Below are positions 1-8,576 of a stretch of 64,000 bases of DNA, in pieces. The notes beneath the pieces are model-generated. The model made no database searches. It saw only the letters and a list, made by a program, of their open reading frames with translations, and was not told where the DNA came from. The stretch lies in the NCBI RefSeq assembly GCF_002850745.1, contig NZ_KZ559474.1:112029-176028 (forward strand), read 5' to 3'. Origin of the DNA: Nonomuraea indica. GTDB lineage: Bacteria > Actinomycetota > Actinomycetes > Streptosporangiales > Streptosporangiaceae. The position numbers and the translations under genes are program-made. The first letter of the stretch is position 1. Each line of letters begins with the position of its first letter.

Positions 1-1
1 C

Positions 2-619
2 AGCGCCGTGGTCGGCACGCCGGCCTACATGTCGCCGGAGCAGATCGCGGGCGAGCCTGCGACGGCCGCCTCCGACATGTTCGGCTGGGCCGCCACGATG
101 GCGTACGCGGCGACCGGCCGCGCGCCGTTCGCCGGGGGGTCGATCCCGGCGGTCGTGCACCGCGTCCTCACCGCCGAACCCGACCTCTCACGGGTCGGCG
201 AGCCGCTGCGCTCGCTGCTGGCCGCCTGCCTCGCCAAGGACCCCGCGGCCCGCCCGTCGGCGGCCGGTGTGCTGGACGCCCTCATGGACGGCGGCGGGAA
301 CCTCCTGGACCGGTACCAGCGTGGCCCACGGTACGAGCGTGGCGGCCGGTTCGAGGGCGGCGGCCGGTTCGAGGACCTCGAACGGTACGAGGATCTCGAA
401 CGGTACGAGGGCGGCGACGGCACGTACCCGGTCGAAGGCAGGGGAGCGGACGCGGGGCCGGGGCGGCGCCTGTCGCCCCGCGGGCGCGCGCTCGCCGCCG
501 GAGGGGTGGCCGTGCTCCTGCTGGGCGGGGTGATGCTGGGACTGGCCTGGCGCACCGACGTCGGCGCTCCGGCGCCGCCCGGGACCGTCACCGAGCCGAT
601 CGTCCGGGTGGGGCGCTGA
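2..619 (+). CDS. Ser/Thr protein kinase, C-terminal part (truncated by window start)
   Basis: The visible 205 codons start inside the activation segment: GTPAYMSPEQ is the P+1 loop/APE-equivalent motif of Hanks-type (PknB-like) kinases. The rest of the C-lobe follows, ending near DPAARPSAAGVLDAL. After the kinase domain comes a charged linker with repeated RYE/RFE units, then one membrane helix (about residues 160-181 of the fragment, AAGGVAVLLLGGVMLGLAW) and a tail of about 22 residues. The N-lobe, catalytic HRD and DFG motifs lie upstream of the window. It is a membrane-anchored kinase with a very short extracytoplasmic tail, so it lacks PASTA-like sensor domains. Family assignment is firm; substrates are unknown. 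Confidence 0.9.
   Translation, partial: SAVVGTPAYMSPEQIAGEPATAASDMFGWAATMAYAATGRAPFAGGSIPAVVHRVLTAEPDLSRVGEPLRSLLAACLAKDPAARPSAAGVLDALMDGGGNLLDRYQRGPRYERGGRFEGGGRFEDLERYEDLERYEGGDGTYPVEGRGADAGPGRRLSPRGRALAAGGVAVLLLGGVMLGLAWRTDVGAPAPPGTVTEPIVRVGR
318..415 (+). repeat. Short in-frame repeats in the kinase linker
   Basis: Units such as cggtacgag and cggttcgag recur and encode RYERGGRFEGGGRFEDLERYEDLERYEGG-like sequence. This is a low-complexity juxtamembrane linker and probably varies in length between strains. Confidence 0.6.
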
Positions 620-670
620 CGGTGTCCGCGTGGACCCTGCGGTGGCCGGCGGCGGTACCGATAGGCTCTG

Positions 671-685
671 AAGGCATATTGCCTT
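671..685. promoter_or_regulatory. Inverted repeat upstream of eno
   Basis: AAGGCA-TAT-TGCCTT is a perfect 6-bp inverted repeat just 5' of the enolase ribosome binding site. A TAGGCT hexamer at 662-667 could be a -10 box, which would put the repeat around the transcription start. It may be an operator or a short leader hairpin. Confidence 0.35.
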
Positions 686-707
686 TTCGGACTTAGGAGC
701 GCATCCC

Positions 708-1985
<1,278 letters not shown>

Positions 1986-2040
1986 TTTCCGGGTACGGGC
2001 CCGTGATCGCGACCGGTCGCGGGCCCGTACGGCCGGACCG

Positions 2041-2165
2041 GACGCACGGACCGGCCACGGACGGAGACGGGGCGCGCGGACCGGACACGGACGTGGACGG
2101 GGCGCGCGGACCGGACACGGACCGGGTGCCGGGACCGGGTGCCGGGACCGGGCGCACGGGTCGGA
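2041..2165 (+). repeat. Degenerate tandem repeats in the eno-ftsB spacer
   Basis: The 217-bp spacer between eno and the FtsB-like gene is almost wholly repetitive. A 22-bp unit at 2071-2092 recurs exactly at 2101-2122 (period 30), followed by GGTGCCGGGACCGG-type units. The ORFs through it look like chance readings of the repeats. I see no convincing promoter or terminator. Confidence 0.6.
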
Positions 2166-2202
2166 CGGGGGCCGGACGCACGCACGAGGGGGGACGCGGA
2201 GC

Positions 2203-2625
2203 ATGGCCAAGAGGCCGCAGCTGACCGGGAGGGCCGCCATCCTGGCGATCGTGGTGTGCGCGATCGCGATGAGCCTGGCCTATCCGGTGCGCGAGTACAT
2301 CGCCCAGCGCCGCGCCATCGCGGAGCTGCAGGCGGAGAAGTCGCGGGTCGAGGCCGACCGGCGGGCTCTGGAGGCGCAGGCCCGGCAGGTGCGCGACCCC
2401 AACTGGATCAAGCGCATCGCCAAGGAGCGCCTGCACTACTGCGGCCCGGGCGAGAAGTGCTACGTGGTGATGGAGGCCGAGCCGGGCACGTCGCAGACGG
2501 CCGTCAGGCAGGCCGCGCCCGCGCCGCCGTGGTACCAGACGTTGTGGAAGTCCGTCGAGGCCGCCGACGCGGGCACCGGCCGCAAGGCGGGCACGGGGGA
2601 GAAGGAGACCGTTGGACAGCCCTGA
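2203..2625 (+). CDS. FtsB/DivIC-like septum formation initiator
   Basis: Bitopic divisome protein of 140 residues. It has a short basic N-terminus, one membrane helix (about residues 11-27), a coiled coil (about 31-60, REYIAQRRAIAELQAEKSR), then the family motif DPNWIKRIAKERLHYCGPGEKCY. FtsB/DivIC proteins bridge FtsL and FtsQ at the septum. Actinobacterial members regularly sit just after eno, as here. The C-terminal tail is low in complexity. Its 3' end overlaps the DUF501 gene by 14 bp, which suggests co-translation. Confidence 0.88.
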   Translation: MAKRPQLTGRAAILAIVVCAIAMSLAYPVREYIAQRRAIAELQAEKSRVEADRRALEAQARQVRDPNWIKRIAKERLHYCGPGEKCYVVMEAEPGTSQTAVRQAAPAPPWYQTLWKSVEAADAGTGRKAGTGEKETVGQP

Positions 2626-3133
2626 GCCCAAGCCCGCCGAGGGCGTGCGGGACAGCGACGTGGAGGCGGTGCGGCGGCAGCTCGGCCGCCCGCCCCGAGG
2701 ACTGCGCGGGGTGGCGCACCGCTGCCCGTGCGGCAACCCCGACGTGGTGGAGACCGCGCCGCGGCTGCCCGACGGCTCGCCGTTCCCCACCCTCTACTAC
2801 CTGACCTGTCCCCGGGCGGCCTCGGCCATCGGCACGCTGGAGGGCTCCGGCCTGATGCGCGAGATGCAGGCCAGGCTCGCGGACGATCCCGAGCTGGCCG
2901 CGCGCTACCAGGCCGCCCACGACGACTACGTCGCCCGGCGCGACAAGGCGGCCGAGGACGCCGGCATGGAGCCGCTTCCGCGGGATATGCAGAGCACCGG
3001 GGGCATGCCGTCGCGGGTCAAGTGCCTGCACGCGCTCGTCGCGCACGAGCTGGCCGCCCCCGGGACCAACCCGTTCGGCCGGGAGGCGCTCGATGCCCTC
3101 CCCGATTGGTGGAGTGACGGACCATGCGTGTAG
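2612..3133 (+). CDS. DUF501 family protein
   Basis: Soluble 173-residue protein of unknown function found across Actinobacteria between ftsB-like and ppx genes. The conserved core includes RCPCGNPDVVETAPRLPDG, PTLYYLTCP and GMPSRVKCLHALVAHELA. The cysteines (RCPCG, LTCP, KCLH) and histidines could bind a metal, but that is inference. A TTG start at 2612 is preferred because AAGGAG lies 4-10 bases upstream. The stop overlaps the start of ppx, so the three genes look like one transcription unit. Confidence 0.88.
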   Translation: MDSPEPKPAEGVRDSDVEAVRRQLGRPPRGLRGVAHRCPCGNPDVVETAPRLPDGSPFPTLYYLTCPRAASAIGTLEGSGLMREMQARLADDPELAARYQAAHDDYVARRDKAAEDAGMEPLPRDMQSTGGMPSRVKCLHALVAHELAAPGTNPFGREALDALPDWWSDGPCV

Positions 3134-4068
3134 CCGCCGTCGACTGTGGCACCAACTCCGTACGACTGCTCGTCGCCGACATCCCGCACGACACGCTCAC
3201 CGAGGTGGAGCGGCGGATGGAGATCGTACGGCTGGGGCAGGGCGTGGACGAGACCGGCCGGCTGTCGGCCGAGGCCGCGCAGCGCACCTTCGCCGCGATG
3301 CGCGGCTACCGCGAGCTGATCGACCGCCACGGCGCCAAGCGCACCAGAGTGGTGGCGACCAGCGCGACGCGTGACGCGGCCAACCGGCAGGAGTTCGTCG
3401 ACGGGGTGCGCGAGATCTTCGGCGTCGAGCCGGAGGTGGTCAGCGGCGACGAGGAGGCGGAGCTGTCGTTCACGGGCGCGACCCGCGGGCTGCTCCACCT
3501 GTCGCCGGAGACCGAGCACCCCGAGGGTCCGATGGGGCCCTACCTCGTGGTGGACATCGGCGGCGGCTCCACCGAGTTCGTGCTCGGCTCGCGCCACGCC
3601 GAGCAGGCCCTCTCCGTCGACATCGGCTGCGTGCGGCTGACGGAGCGGCACCTGCGCGATGCCGGAGACCCGCCGTCGGCGGCGGCCCTGGAGGCCGTGG
3701 CCGCCGACATCGAGGCCGCGCTCGACAAGGTGACCGAGACGGTCGCCGTGGAGCGGGCGCACACGCTGGTCGGGCTGGCGGGATCGGTGACGACGGTGGC
3801 CGGCATCGCGCTCGGCCTGCCGGCCTACGACCGTGACCGGATCCACCACGCGCACATCACCGCCGAGGAGGTCCACGAGGTCACGCGGCGGCTGCTGACG
3901 ATGACCCATGGTGAACGGGCCGGCATTCCGGTGATGCATCCGGGGCGGGTCGATGTCATCGGGGTGGGGGCCCTGATACTCGACACCGTCATGCGCCGCT
4001 TCGCGTTCTCGCAGGTCGTGGTCAGTGAGCACGACATCCTCGACGGAATTGCGTGGTCCATAGCCTAA
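3124..4068 (+). CDS. ppx: Exopolyphosphatase / GppA-family phosphatase
   Basis: ASKHA-fold hydrolase of inorganic polyphosphate and/or pppGpp. At 314 residues it is the short actinobacterial form, lacking the extra C-terminal domains of E. coli Ppx. Phosphate-binding loops are visible: AAVDCGTNSVRLLVAD at the N-terminus, VVDIGGGSTEFVLG near residue 140 and GLAGSVTTVAGIAL near 218. The ATG overlaps the DUF501 stop. Mycobacterial relatives differ in which substrate they prefer, so activity on polyphosphate versus pppGpp cannot be told from sequence. Confidence 0.93.
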   Translation: MRVAAVDCGTNSVRLLVADIPHDTLTEVERRMEIVRLGQGVDETGRLSAEAAQRTFAAMRGYRELIDRHGAKRTRVVATSATRDAANRQEFVDGVREIFGVEPEVVSGDEEAELSFTGATRGLLHLSPETEHPEGPMGPYLVVDIGGGSTEFVLGSRHAEQALSVDIGCVRLTERHLRDAGDPPSAAALEAVAADIEAALDKVTETVAVERAHTLVGLAGSVTTVAGIALGLPAYDRDRIHHAHITAEEVHEVTRRLLTMTHGERAGIPVMHPGRVDVIGVGALILDTVMRRFAFSQVVVSEHDILDGIAWSIA

Positions 4069-4244
4069 AAAGCGCCGCTAAATCGGACATTTCACGTTCG
4101 GCATCGTGTTGAGTGTGCAATCAGTATTGTGCTTAGGTAAAGGGGCATTACGGGGGCTTTGCCATATTGCCGGACACGTATGGTGTCGGCGTGGCGACCG
4201 TTCCCGAGCGCGTCTTTTCCCTCACGGAATGGAGCACTCTCACC

Positions 4245-5666
4245 ATGAAGTCATCATCACCGTTAGCGCGTCGGGCGGCGGCGTTCGGCGCCTCCGCCGC
4301 GATGCTGGCCGGCCTGATCGGGCTGGTCGCCACCCCGGCCCAGGCGGCCACCGCGGCCACGGCGTCCGCCTCGAAGGCCAAGCCCAAGGTCTCGGTGTCC
4401 ACGCCGACGACCGCGGACCGCAGCTACGTGGGCGCCTGTCCGGCCAAGGTCTCGTTCTCGGCCAAGATCAAGGTCAAGCTCACCGGCAGGACCACGCTGG
4501 CCTACCGCTGGCTGCACGGTGACGGGTCCGCGAGCAAGGTCAAGACGATCAAGCTCAGCGGCAAGGGCACCAAGTACGTCAAGGTGTCGCAGTCCAACAC
4601 CTTCGGCGAGGACGTCGAGGGCTGGGAGGCCCTGCAGGTCCTCAGCCCGCGCAAGGTGACCTCCAAGAGGAGCCACTTCTCGGTCACCTGCGCCGAGTCG
4701 AAGGTCATCGACGAGGACCAGCTCAGCAACCGGTTCCGGGTCTCCGCCCGCGCCTGGGCCAGCCCGAGCACCTACGTCGGGTCCTGCACCCCCGGGAACA
4801 AGGTCCACTTCGGCGGCGTGATCAAGGTCAACAAGCCGGCCTGGGTGAAGTACCGCTGGATCCTCAACGGCGAGGTCGTCGACTACGGCAAGACCAAGGT
4901 GTGGAGCAGCAAGCGGGTCGGCTTCGGCATCTCCCCCCGGGAGAGCCAGCGCGGCTACGCCAAGCTCGAGGTCCTGCGTCCGGGCCACGCCGTGTCCAAC
5001 AGGGCCTACTACAAGGTCGTCTGCCAGGACGAGGCTCCGGCTCCCCGCGTGTCCGTCTCCGGCCTGGTGACGGCGACCAACCACGAGACCTGCGCGGTCA
5101 GCGCGCACGCGAACGTCAGCTCGACCGCCCGCGGCCGAGTCGAGTACGCGTGGAAGCTGAACGGCCGCACCGTCAAGACCGACGACGTCTGGTTCCGCCA
5201 CGGCGGCACCCGTAACGTCCAGCTCGACGAGCAGGCGCTGAGTGGTTACGCCACCAAGGGCGGCCGGATCACGCTGACGGTCTCCGGGCCGCGCAACACC
5301 GACTCGATCACGCAGTCCTACGCCGCGTGCGAGGCGCCGAAGCCCAAGGTCTCGGTGTCCAGCGTGACGGTCGCGGGGCAGCGCAACGACATGTGCGCCG
5401 ACAACCGGGGCCCGGGTGTGGACTTCCAGGCCACGCTCACCAGCACCGGCCCGGCCACGGTCAAGTACTACTGGGTCATCAACGGCAAGCGCGAGCACGA
5501 GACGCTCGAGCGCCAGGTGAACGGCAGCCTGAACGTGACCTGGGGCATCGGCGGCACCCACGGCGCCTCCGAGACCTCGGGCTCGGTCGCGCTGGTCGTC
5601 GTGAGCCCGAACGAGGCCGCCTCCGGCAGCACCACCTTCACGGCGACCTGCCCGCCGAAGGCCTGA
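4245..5666 (+). CDS. Secreted protein with four Ig-like repeats (unknown function)
   Basis: I do not recognise the family. The ATG at 4245 (GGAG 10 bases upstream) gives a signal peptide, MKSSSPLARRA plus a hydrophobic core ending ATPAQA-A. An upstream in-frame start would bury it. The mature part, about 435 residues, has four units of roughly 105 residues. Each opens with a VSV-type strand and a Cys (YVGAC, YVGSC, NHETC, RNDMC), has a YRW/YAW/YYW motif after about 40 residues, and closes with another Cys (SVTC, KVVC, YAAC, TATC). One disulphide per Ig-like unit is plausible. A 20-bp stretch at 4381 recurs exactly at 5341. Codon 7 is TTA, rare in this genome. No sortase motif or membrane anchor is seen, so it is probably released. 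Confidence 0.75.
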   Translation: MKSSSPLARRAAAFGASAAMLAGLIGLVATPAQAATAATASASKAKPKVSVSTPTTADRSYVGACPAKVSFSAKIKVKLTGRTTLAYRWLHGDGSASKVKTIKLSGKGTKYVKVSQSNTFGEDVEGWEALQVLSPRKVTSKRSHFSVTCAESKVIDEDQLSNRFRVSARAWASPSTYVGSCTPGNKVHFGGVIKVNKPAWVKYRWILNGEVVDYGKTKVWSSKRVGFGISPRESQRGYAKLEVLRPGHAVSNRAYYKVVCQDEAPAPRVSVSGLVTATNHETCAVSAHANVSSTARGRVEYAWKLNGRTVKTDDVWFRHGGTRNVQLDEQALSGYATKGGRITLTVSGPRNTDSITQSYAACEAPKPKVSVSSVTVAGQRNDMCADNRGPGVDFQATLTSTGPATVKYYWVINGKREHETLERQVNGSLNVTWGIGGTHGASETSGSVALVVVSPNEAASGSTTFTATCPPKA

Positions 5667-5713
5667 CCCCCGACGAGGGCTGACACGTCGGCCCGACCGG
5701 GATGAACGACCAG

Positions 5714-5755
5714 GCCGGATGGCGTCCCCGTGGCGCCATCCGGCTTTCTCGTTTG
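5714..5755 (+). terminator. Rho-independent terminator of the four-repeat protein gene
   Basis: A perfect 11-bp stem (GCCGGATGGCG at 5714-5724, CGCCATCCGGC at 5734-5744) with a 9-nt loop is followed by TTTCTCGTTT. Confidence 0.85.
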
Positions 5756-5757
5756 CC

Positions 5758-5780
5758 ACTACTGCGTAAAGCGCAGTAGT
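5758..5780. promoter_or_regulatory. Putative PadR operator
   Basis: A perfect inverted repeat of 9-bp arms, ACTACTGCG and CGCAGTAGT, separated by TAAAG, ends 9 bp before the GTG of the PadR gene. This fits autoregulation by a dimeric PadR winged helix. The repressor-operator pairing is inferred from position. Confidence 0.75.
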
Positions 5781-5789
5781 GTGCATGCC

Positions 5790-6134
5790 GTGGATAGCAG
5801 CCAGCTCCTCAAGGGCGTGCTCGACCTGGCCGTCCTCGCGGTGCTCGACGAGCGCGACGGCTACGGCTACGACGTCGTCCGCAGGCTGAGGGAGGCGGGC
5901 CTGCACGACGTGGGCGACGCCTCGGTGTACGGGACGCTGCGCAGGCTGTTCAAGGCCGGCGCCCTCACCTCGTACGTGGTGGCCTCCGACGAGGGGCCCC
6001 ATCGCAAGTACTACGGGCTGAACGAGGTCGGCAGGAGCATGTACGCCTCCTCCGCCCGGACCTGGACGTCTTTCGCGGCCACCATGGCATCCCTGCTCAA
6101 GGAGGGGCACAGTGACCCAGCACCTCGGTCCTGA
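5790..6134 (+). CDS. PadR-family transcriptional regulator
   Basis: Winged-helix repressor of 114 residues. LLKGVLDLAVLAVLDERDGYGYDVVRRL is helices 1-2, DASVYGTLRRLFKAGALTSY the recognition region, and GPHRKYYGLNEVGRSMYA the wing plus the canonical Y-x-L-T/N motif. The GTG at 5790 is chosen because a perfect operator lies directly upstream and would fall inside a longer reading. It overlaps the next gene (HAAS domain) by 23 bp, a standard PadR-HAAS arrangement in which the repressor controls a membrane protein. That partner is broken here. Confidence 0.9.
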   Translation: MDSSQLLKGVLDLAVLAVLDERDGYGYDVVRRLREAGLHDVGDASVYGTLRRLFKAGALTSYVVASDEGPHRKYYGLNEVGRSMYASSARTWTSFAATMASLLKEGHSDPAPRS

Positions 6135-6672
6135 GGCCGGCGACGGCCCCCTGGACACCCCGGCTCGCTACGCGCAGGCCGTGCGCACGGCCCTGGCCGG
6201 TCACCCCGACGCCGAGGAGCTGCTCGACGACCTCGACGACCACCTGGCGGAGATCGCGGCGGAGTCGGAGGTCCCGCTGGTGGAGCGGCTGGGGCCGCCG
6301 GCGGCGTACGCGGAGGAGCTCGTGGCCGCCTACGGGGGCCGGCCTGCGAGCCGCCAGAAACGCCGCCTGCGGCCCCTGGAGCGGTTGCGCGACCTCCATG
6401 TCAACCTGATGGGTAAGGGCCCTTACCGCGGCTTTGTGGGCTTCCTGCCGGAGCTGCGGCCGGGGTGGTGGGTGCTGCGTGGCTACCTGCTCGCCATGAT
6501 CCTGGCCGGCTTCGCCGACGACCTGGTCGTGCCGGGCGACGCGCTGGGCTGGCTGCTGGTCGTCGCGTTCGCGGCGGCGTCGGTGTGGTGGGGCCGGTCC
6601 GCCCGGGGCCGCCTGGCGCTGCGGGGCGGGAACAGCCGATTGGCCGCCAGGCGAACCGGCGTCTGGCGATCG

Positions 6673-6802
6673 GACGGGCCGTTTCCGCTGTTCGATGTAC
6701 TGGCGCAGGACAGTGAGTGGCGCACCGCCGATCGCCATCCGCCCAACGCCGATACTTCGTCACGAACACCACATGGGCATGGAGGTTTGTGGTGGACGAT
6801 AC
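6673..6802 (-). pseudogene. tnpA (Y1 transposase) remnant with internal deletion
   Basis: Reading the minus strand, 6802-6746 encodes an N-terminal TnpA signature (NLHAHVVFVTKYRR). From 6732 to 6673, in a different frame, comes the C-terminal signature IGGAPLTVLRQYIEQRKRPV. A normal TnpA is about 130-150 residues. The middle, with the HUH pair and catalytic tyrosine, is missing, roughly 95-100 codons by inference. It is divergent from tnpB, as in IS605-type elements. Confidence 0.8.
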
Positions 6803-6811
6803 GATCAGCCG

Positions 6812-8095
6812 GTGGAGTCGGGGAGGCGGGCCAGAGCGCAGGTTGCGCGACTGGACCTCAGTCCCGCCCAGGTTGCGGTGCTGGACGGTCAGGCGCACGC
6901 CGCCCGCGCGTTGTGGAACCTGCTGCACGAGTACTTCACCTTCCGGCAGGGCCGTTTTGCGTCCTTGAAGGAATGCGATGAGGCGATCCGGGCGGCCCGC
7001 AAGGAGATCGACTGGCTGGGGCGGCTCCCGGCTCAGGCCGCCCAGGCGGTGTTGAAGACCTACCGGCAGGCGTGGGCGAACTTCTTCAACCCCGGGCATC
7101 CCGCCGGACGGCCCGCGTTCAAGGCCCGGTTGCGGTCGAGGATGGCTGTCGATGTCCCCCAGGCCCGCGACTTGCAGATCAAGCGGGTCAACCGCCGGTG
7201 GGGCGCGGTCAACCTCCCGAAAGCGGGCCGGGCCCGTTTCCGGTGGACCAAGGACCTGCCCGGCGTCACCCTGGGCGGCCCTGCCGGGCGGATCACCGGA
7301 GCGCGGCTGGTCAAGGACGCATTCGGCTGGTCCATCGTGTTCCGCACCGATACCGTGGTTGCCTCGCCCGCCCGGCACGCCGGGCCCGAGGTGGGGATCG
7401 ACCGGGGCGTCAAGGTCGCGCTGGCGTTGTCCGACGGCACCAGCCGCGAGCATGGGCCGTGGCTGTCGGCCGGCGAGCGGCAGCGGCTGCGCCGGTTGGA
7501 GAAGAAGGCGGCCCGGCAGAAAGAGGCCCGGCACAAAGCGGCGGGCGTGACGGAAAGATCGCGTGCCAAGCGGCTGATCCGTACCTATGACCAGATCAGA
7601 CGGCTGCGCGCGATAGCCAAGCGCCGGGCCGTCGACTGGCAGCACCAGACCACCACCGAACTCGCGCGCACCTTCAGCGTGATCAAGGTGGAGGACTTGC
7701 GGATCACCAACATGATCCGTTCCGCGAAGGGCACCGTCGAGGTGCCCGGTAAGAACGTTGCGGCCAAAGCCGGGCTGAATCGGGCGATCAGCGAGCAAGC
7801 CTGGGGCCGGACCGTCACCCTGCTGGAATACAAGAGCTGGGATCGGGGCGGGCGGGTTGTGAAGGTCTGCGCGCCGGGAACCTCGCAGACCTGCCACCGG
7901 TGCGGGCGCCGCGAGGCGGCCAACCGGGAAACCCGAGCGGTGTTCGCCTGCAAGAACCCGGCCTGCGGCTGGATCGGCCACGCGGATACCAACGCGGCCA
8001 TCAACATCGCAAACGCCGACGGAACGCCGGTGTCAGGACGTGGAGACCTCGGGGCTACCCGGTCTGCGAAGCGTCAACCCCCGCGCGCCGCTTGA
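6812..8095 (+). CDS. tnpB: TnpB RNA-guided endonuclease (IS200/IS605 accessory protein)
   Basis: A 427-residue TnpB, full length for the family. The N-terminal OrfB helix-turn-helix-like region includes LDLSPAQVAVLDGQAHAARALWNLL. All three RuvC acidic residues are visible: D in EVGIDRGVKVALAL (about 200), E in VIKVEDLRITNM (about 294) and D in GHADTNAAINIA (about 397). The zinc finger CHRCG ... CKNPACG lies before the last one. The GTG at 6812 best fits the family's N-terminus; in-frame ATGs at 6773 and 6779 fall in the tnpA remnant. TnpB proteins use a right-end-derived guide RNA to cut DNA and retain the element. The frame is open, so the nuclease may still be functional. Confidence 0.9.
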   Translation: MESGRRARAQVARLDLSPAQVAVLDGQAHAARALWNLLHEYFTFRQGRFASLKECDEAIRAARKEIDWLGRLPAQAAQAVLKTYRQAWANFFNPGHPAGRPAFKARLRSRMAVDVPQARDLQIKRVNRRWGAVNLPKAGRARFRWTKDLPGVTLGGPAGRITGARLVKDAFGWSIVFRTDTVVASPARHAGPEVGIDRGVKVALALSDGTSREHGPWLSAGERQRLRRLEKKAARQKEARHKAAGVTERSRAKRLIRTYDQIRRLRAIAKRRAVDWQHQTTTELARTFSVIKVEDLRITNMIRSAKGTVEVPGKNVAAKAGLNRAISEQAWGRTVTLLEYKSWDRGGRVVKVCAPGTSQTCHRCGRREAANRETRAVFACKNPACGWIGHADTNAAINIANADGTPVSGRGDLGATRSAKRQPPRAA

Positions 8096-8166
8096 CCACG
8101 ACGCGACGGGAGAATCTCGGGCCTTCACTTCAGGCCGGGGAGGAGTTCAAAACATCAAGCCGTACG
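8096..8166 (+). ncRNA. Candidate right-end (omega) RNA 3' part and guide
   Basis: In characterised elements the guide RNA scaffold spans the tnpB 3' end plus the right end, and the guide is the flanking DNA just beyond. Here the scaffold would end near GGAGTTCAA (8142-8150), with GGCCT/AGGCC as its last hairpin, and the guide would start around AACATCAAGCCG in the broken HAAS gene. Position only; no expression evidence. Confidence 0.45.
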
Positions 8167-8576
8167 CCAAGGACGGCACCCCGCTGACCGACGTCTACCT
8201 CTACGACCAGAACGGCCGGCCGCTCACCACCGACCCGGAGGCGCACGGCTACACGGTGAACCGGGCGTGCGGCGAGCCGATACTCAACCGCTACCCGCTA
8301 CCCGCTGCCCCTGGTCGAGCACGCCTCGCCCGAGTCCGGCGGCACCCAGGGCCCGCCGTGCCCGACGGCCGACCCGGCGGCGACGGCCGGACCCTCGCAG
8401 GTGCCCGTGCCCACCGCCGTCGCCAGCGAGGCGCCGTCCCCAGAGTCGTCTCCGGAGACGTCTCCCGAGCTCTCGCCCGAGTCGTTCCGCGAGTCGCCCG
8501 GCAGGCCGTCTCCGAAGCCGTCCCGCTGACGGGTCGCAGGCCGGTGCCGGGCCGCGGATCGGGCACCATCGAAGGC

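Larger units (their letters stand above)
6636..8150 (+). mobile_element. IS200/IS605-family element with collapsed tnpA and intact tnpB
   Basis: The element is about 1.5 kb; ends are approximate. Left side: a hairpin (CGCCAG 6645-6650, CTGGCG 6663-6668) and minus-strand tnpA remnants. Centre: a full tnpB on the plus strand. Right side: an imperfect hairpin around GGCCT/AGGCC at 8120-8136 followed by GGGGAGGAGTTCAA, like known IS200/IS605 right ends. Y1-transposase elements have no terminal inverted repeats or target duplications, and none is seen. It lies within the HAAS gene. With tnpA destroyed it can move only if a TnpA acts in trans. Confidence 0.85.
6112..8529 (+). pseudogene. HAAS-domain membrane protein, interrupted by an IS200/IS605-type element and a frameshift
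   Basis: The 5' part (6112 to about 6635, GTG start after GGAGGGG) encodes a HAAS-type helical domain (DAEELLDDLDDHLAEIAAES, VERLGPPAAYAEELVAAYGG) and at least two membrane helices (about codons 119-160). The 3' part resumes near 8151 with NIKPYAKDGTPLTDVYLYD, an extracytoplasmic domain typical of these proteins. A 7-bp tandem duplication (CTACCCG at 8291-8297 and 8298-8304) then shifts the frame. Removing it restores YPLPLVEHASPESGG and a Ser/Pro/Glu-rich tail ending at TGA 8527-8529. Two independent lesions make this a clear pseudogene. I see nothing matching the linker expected between the two halves, so some host sequence may also be lost. Confidence 0.8.

Noticed and set aside
4167..4244. 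Upstream start for the four-repeat protein
   Set aside because: It would put 26 residues before a clear signal peptide and has no ribosome binding site.
6097..6738. Minus-strand 213-codon ORF ending opposite the HAAS gene
   Set aside because: Only its first 20 or so codons are meaningful, as the tnpA C-terminal remnant; the rest is antisense host sequence.
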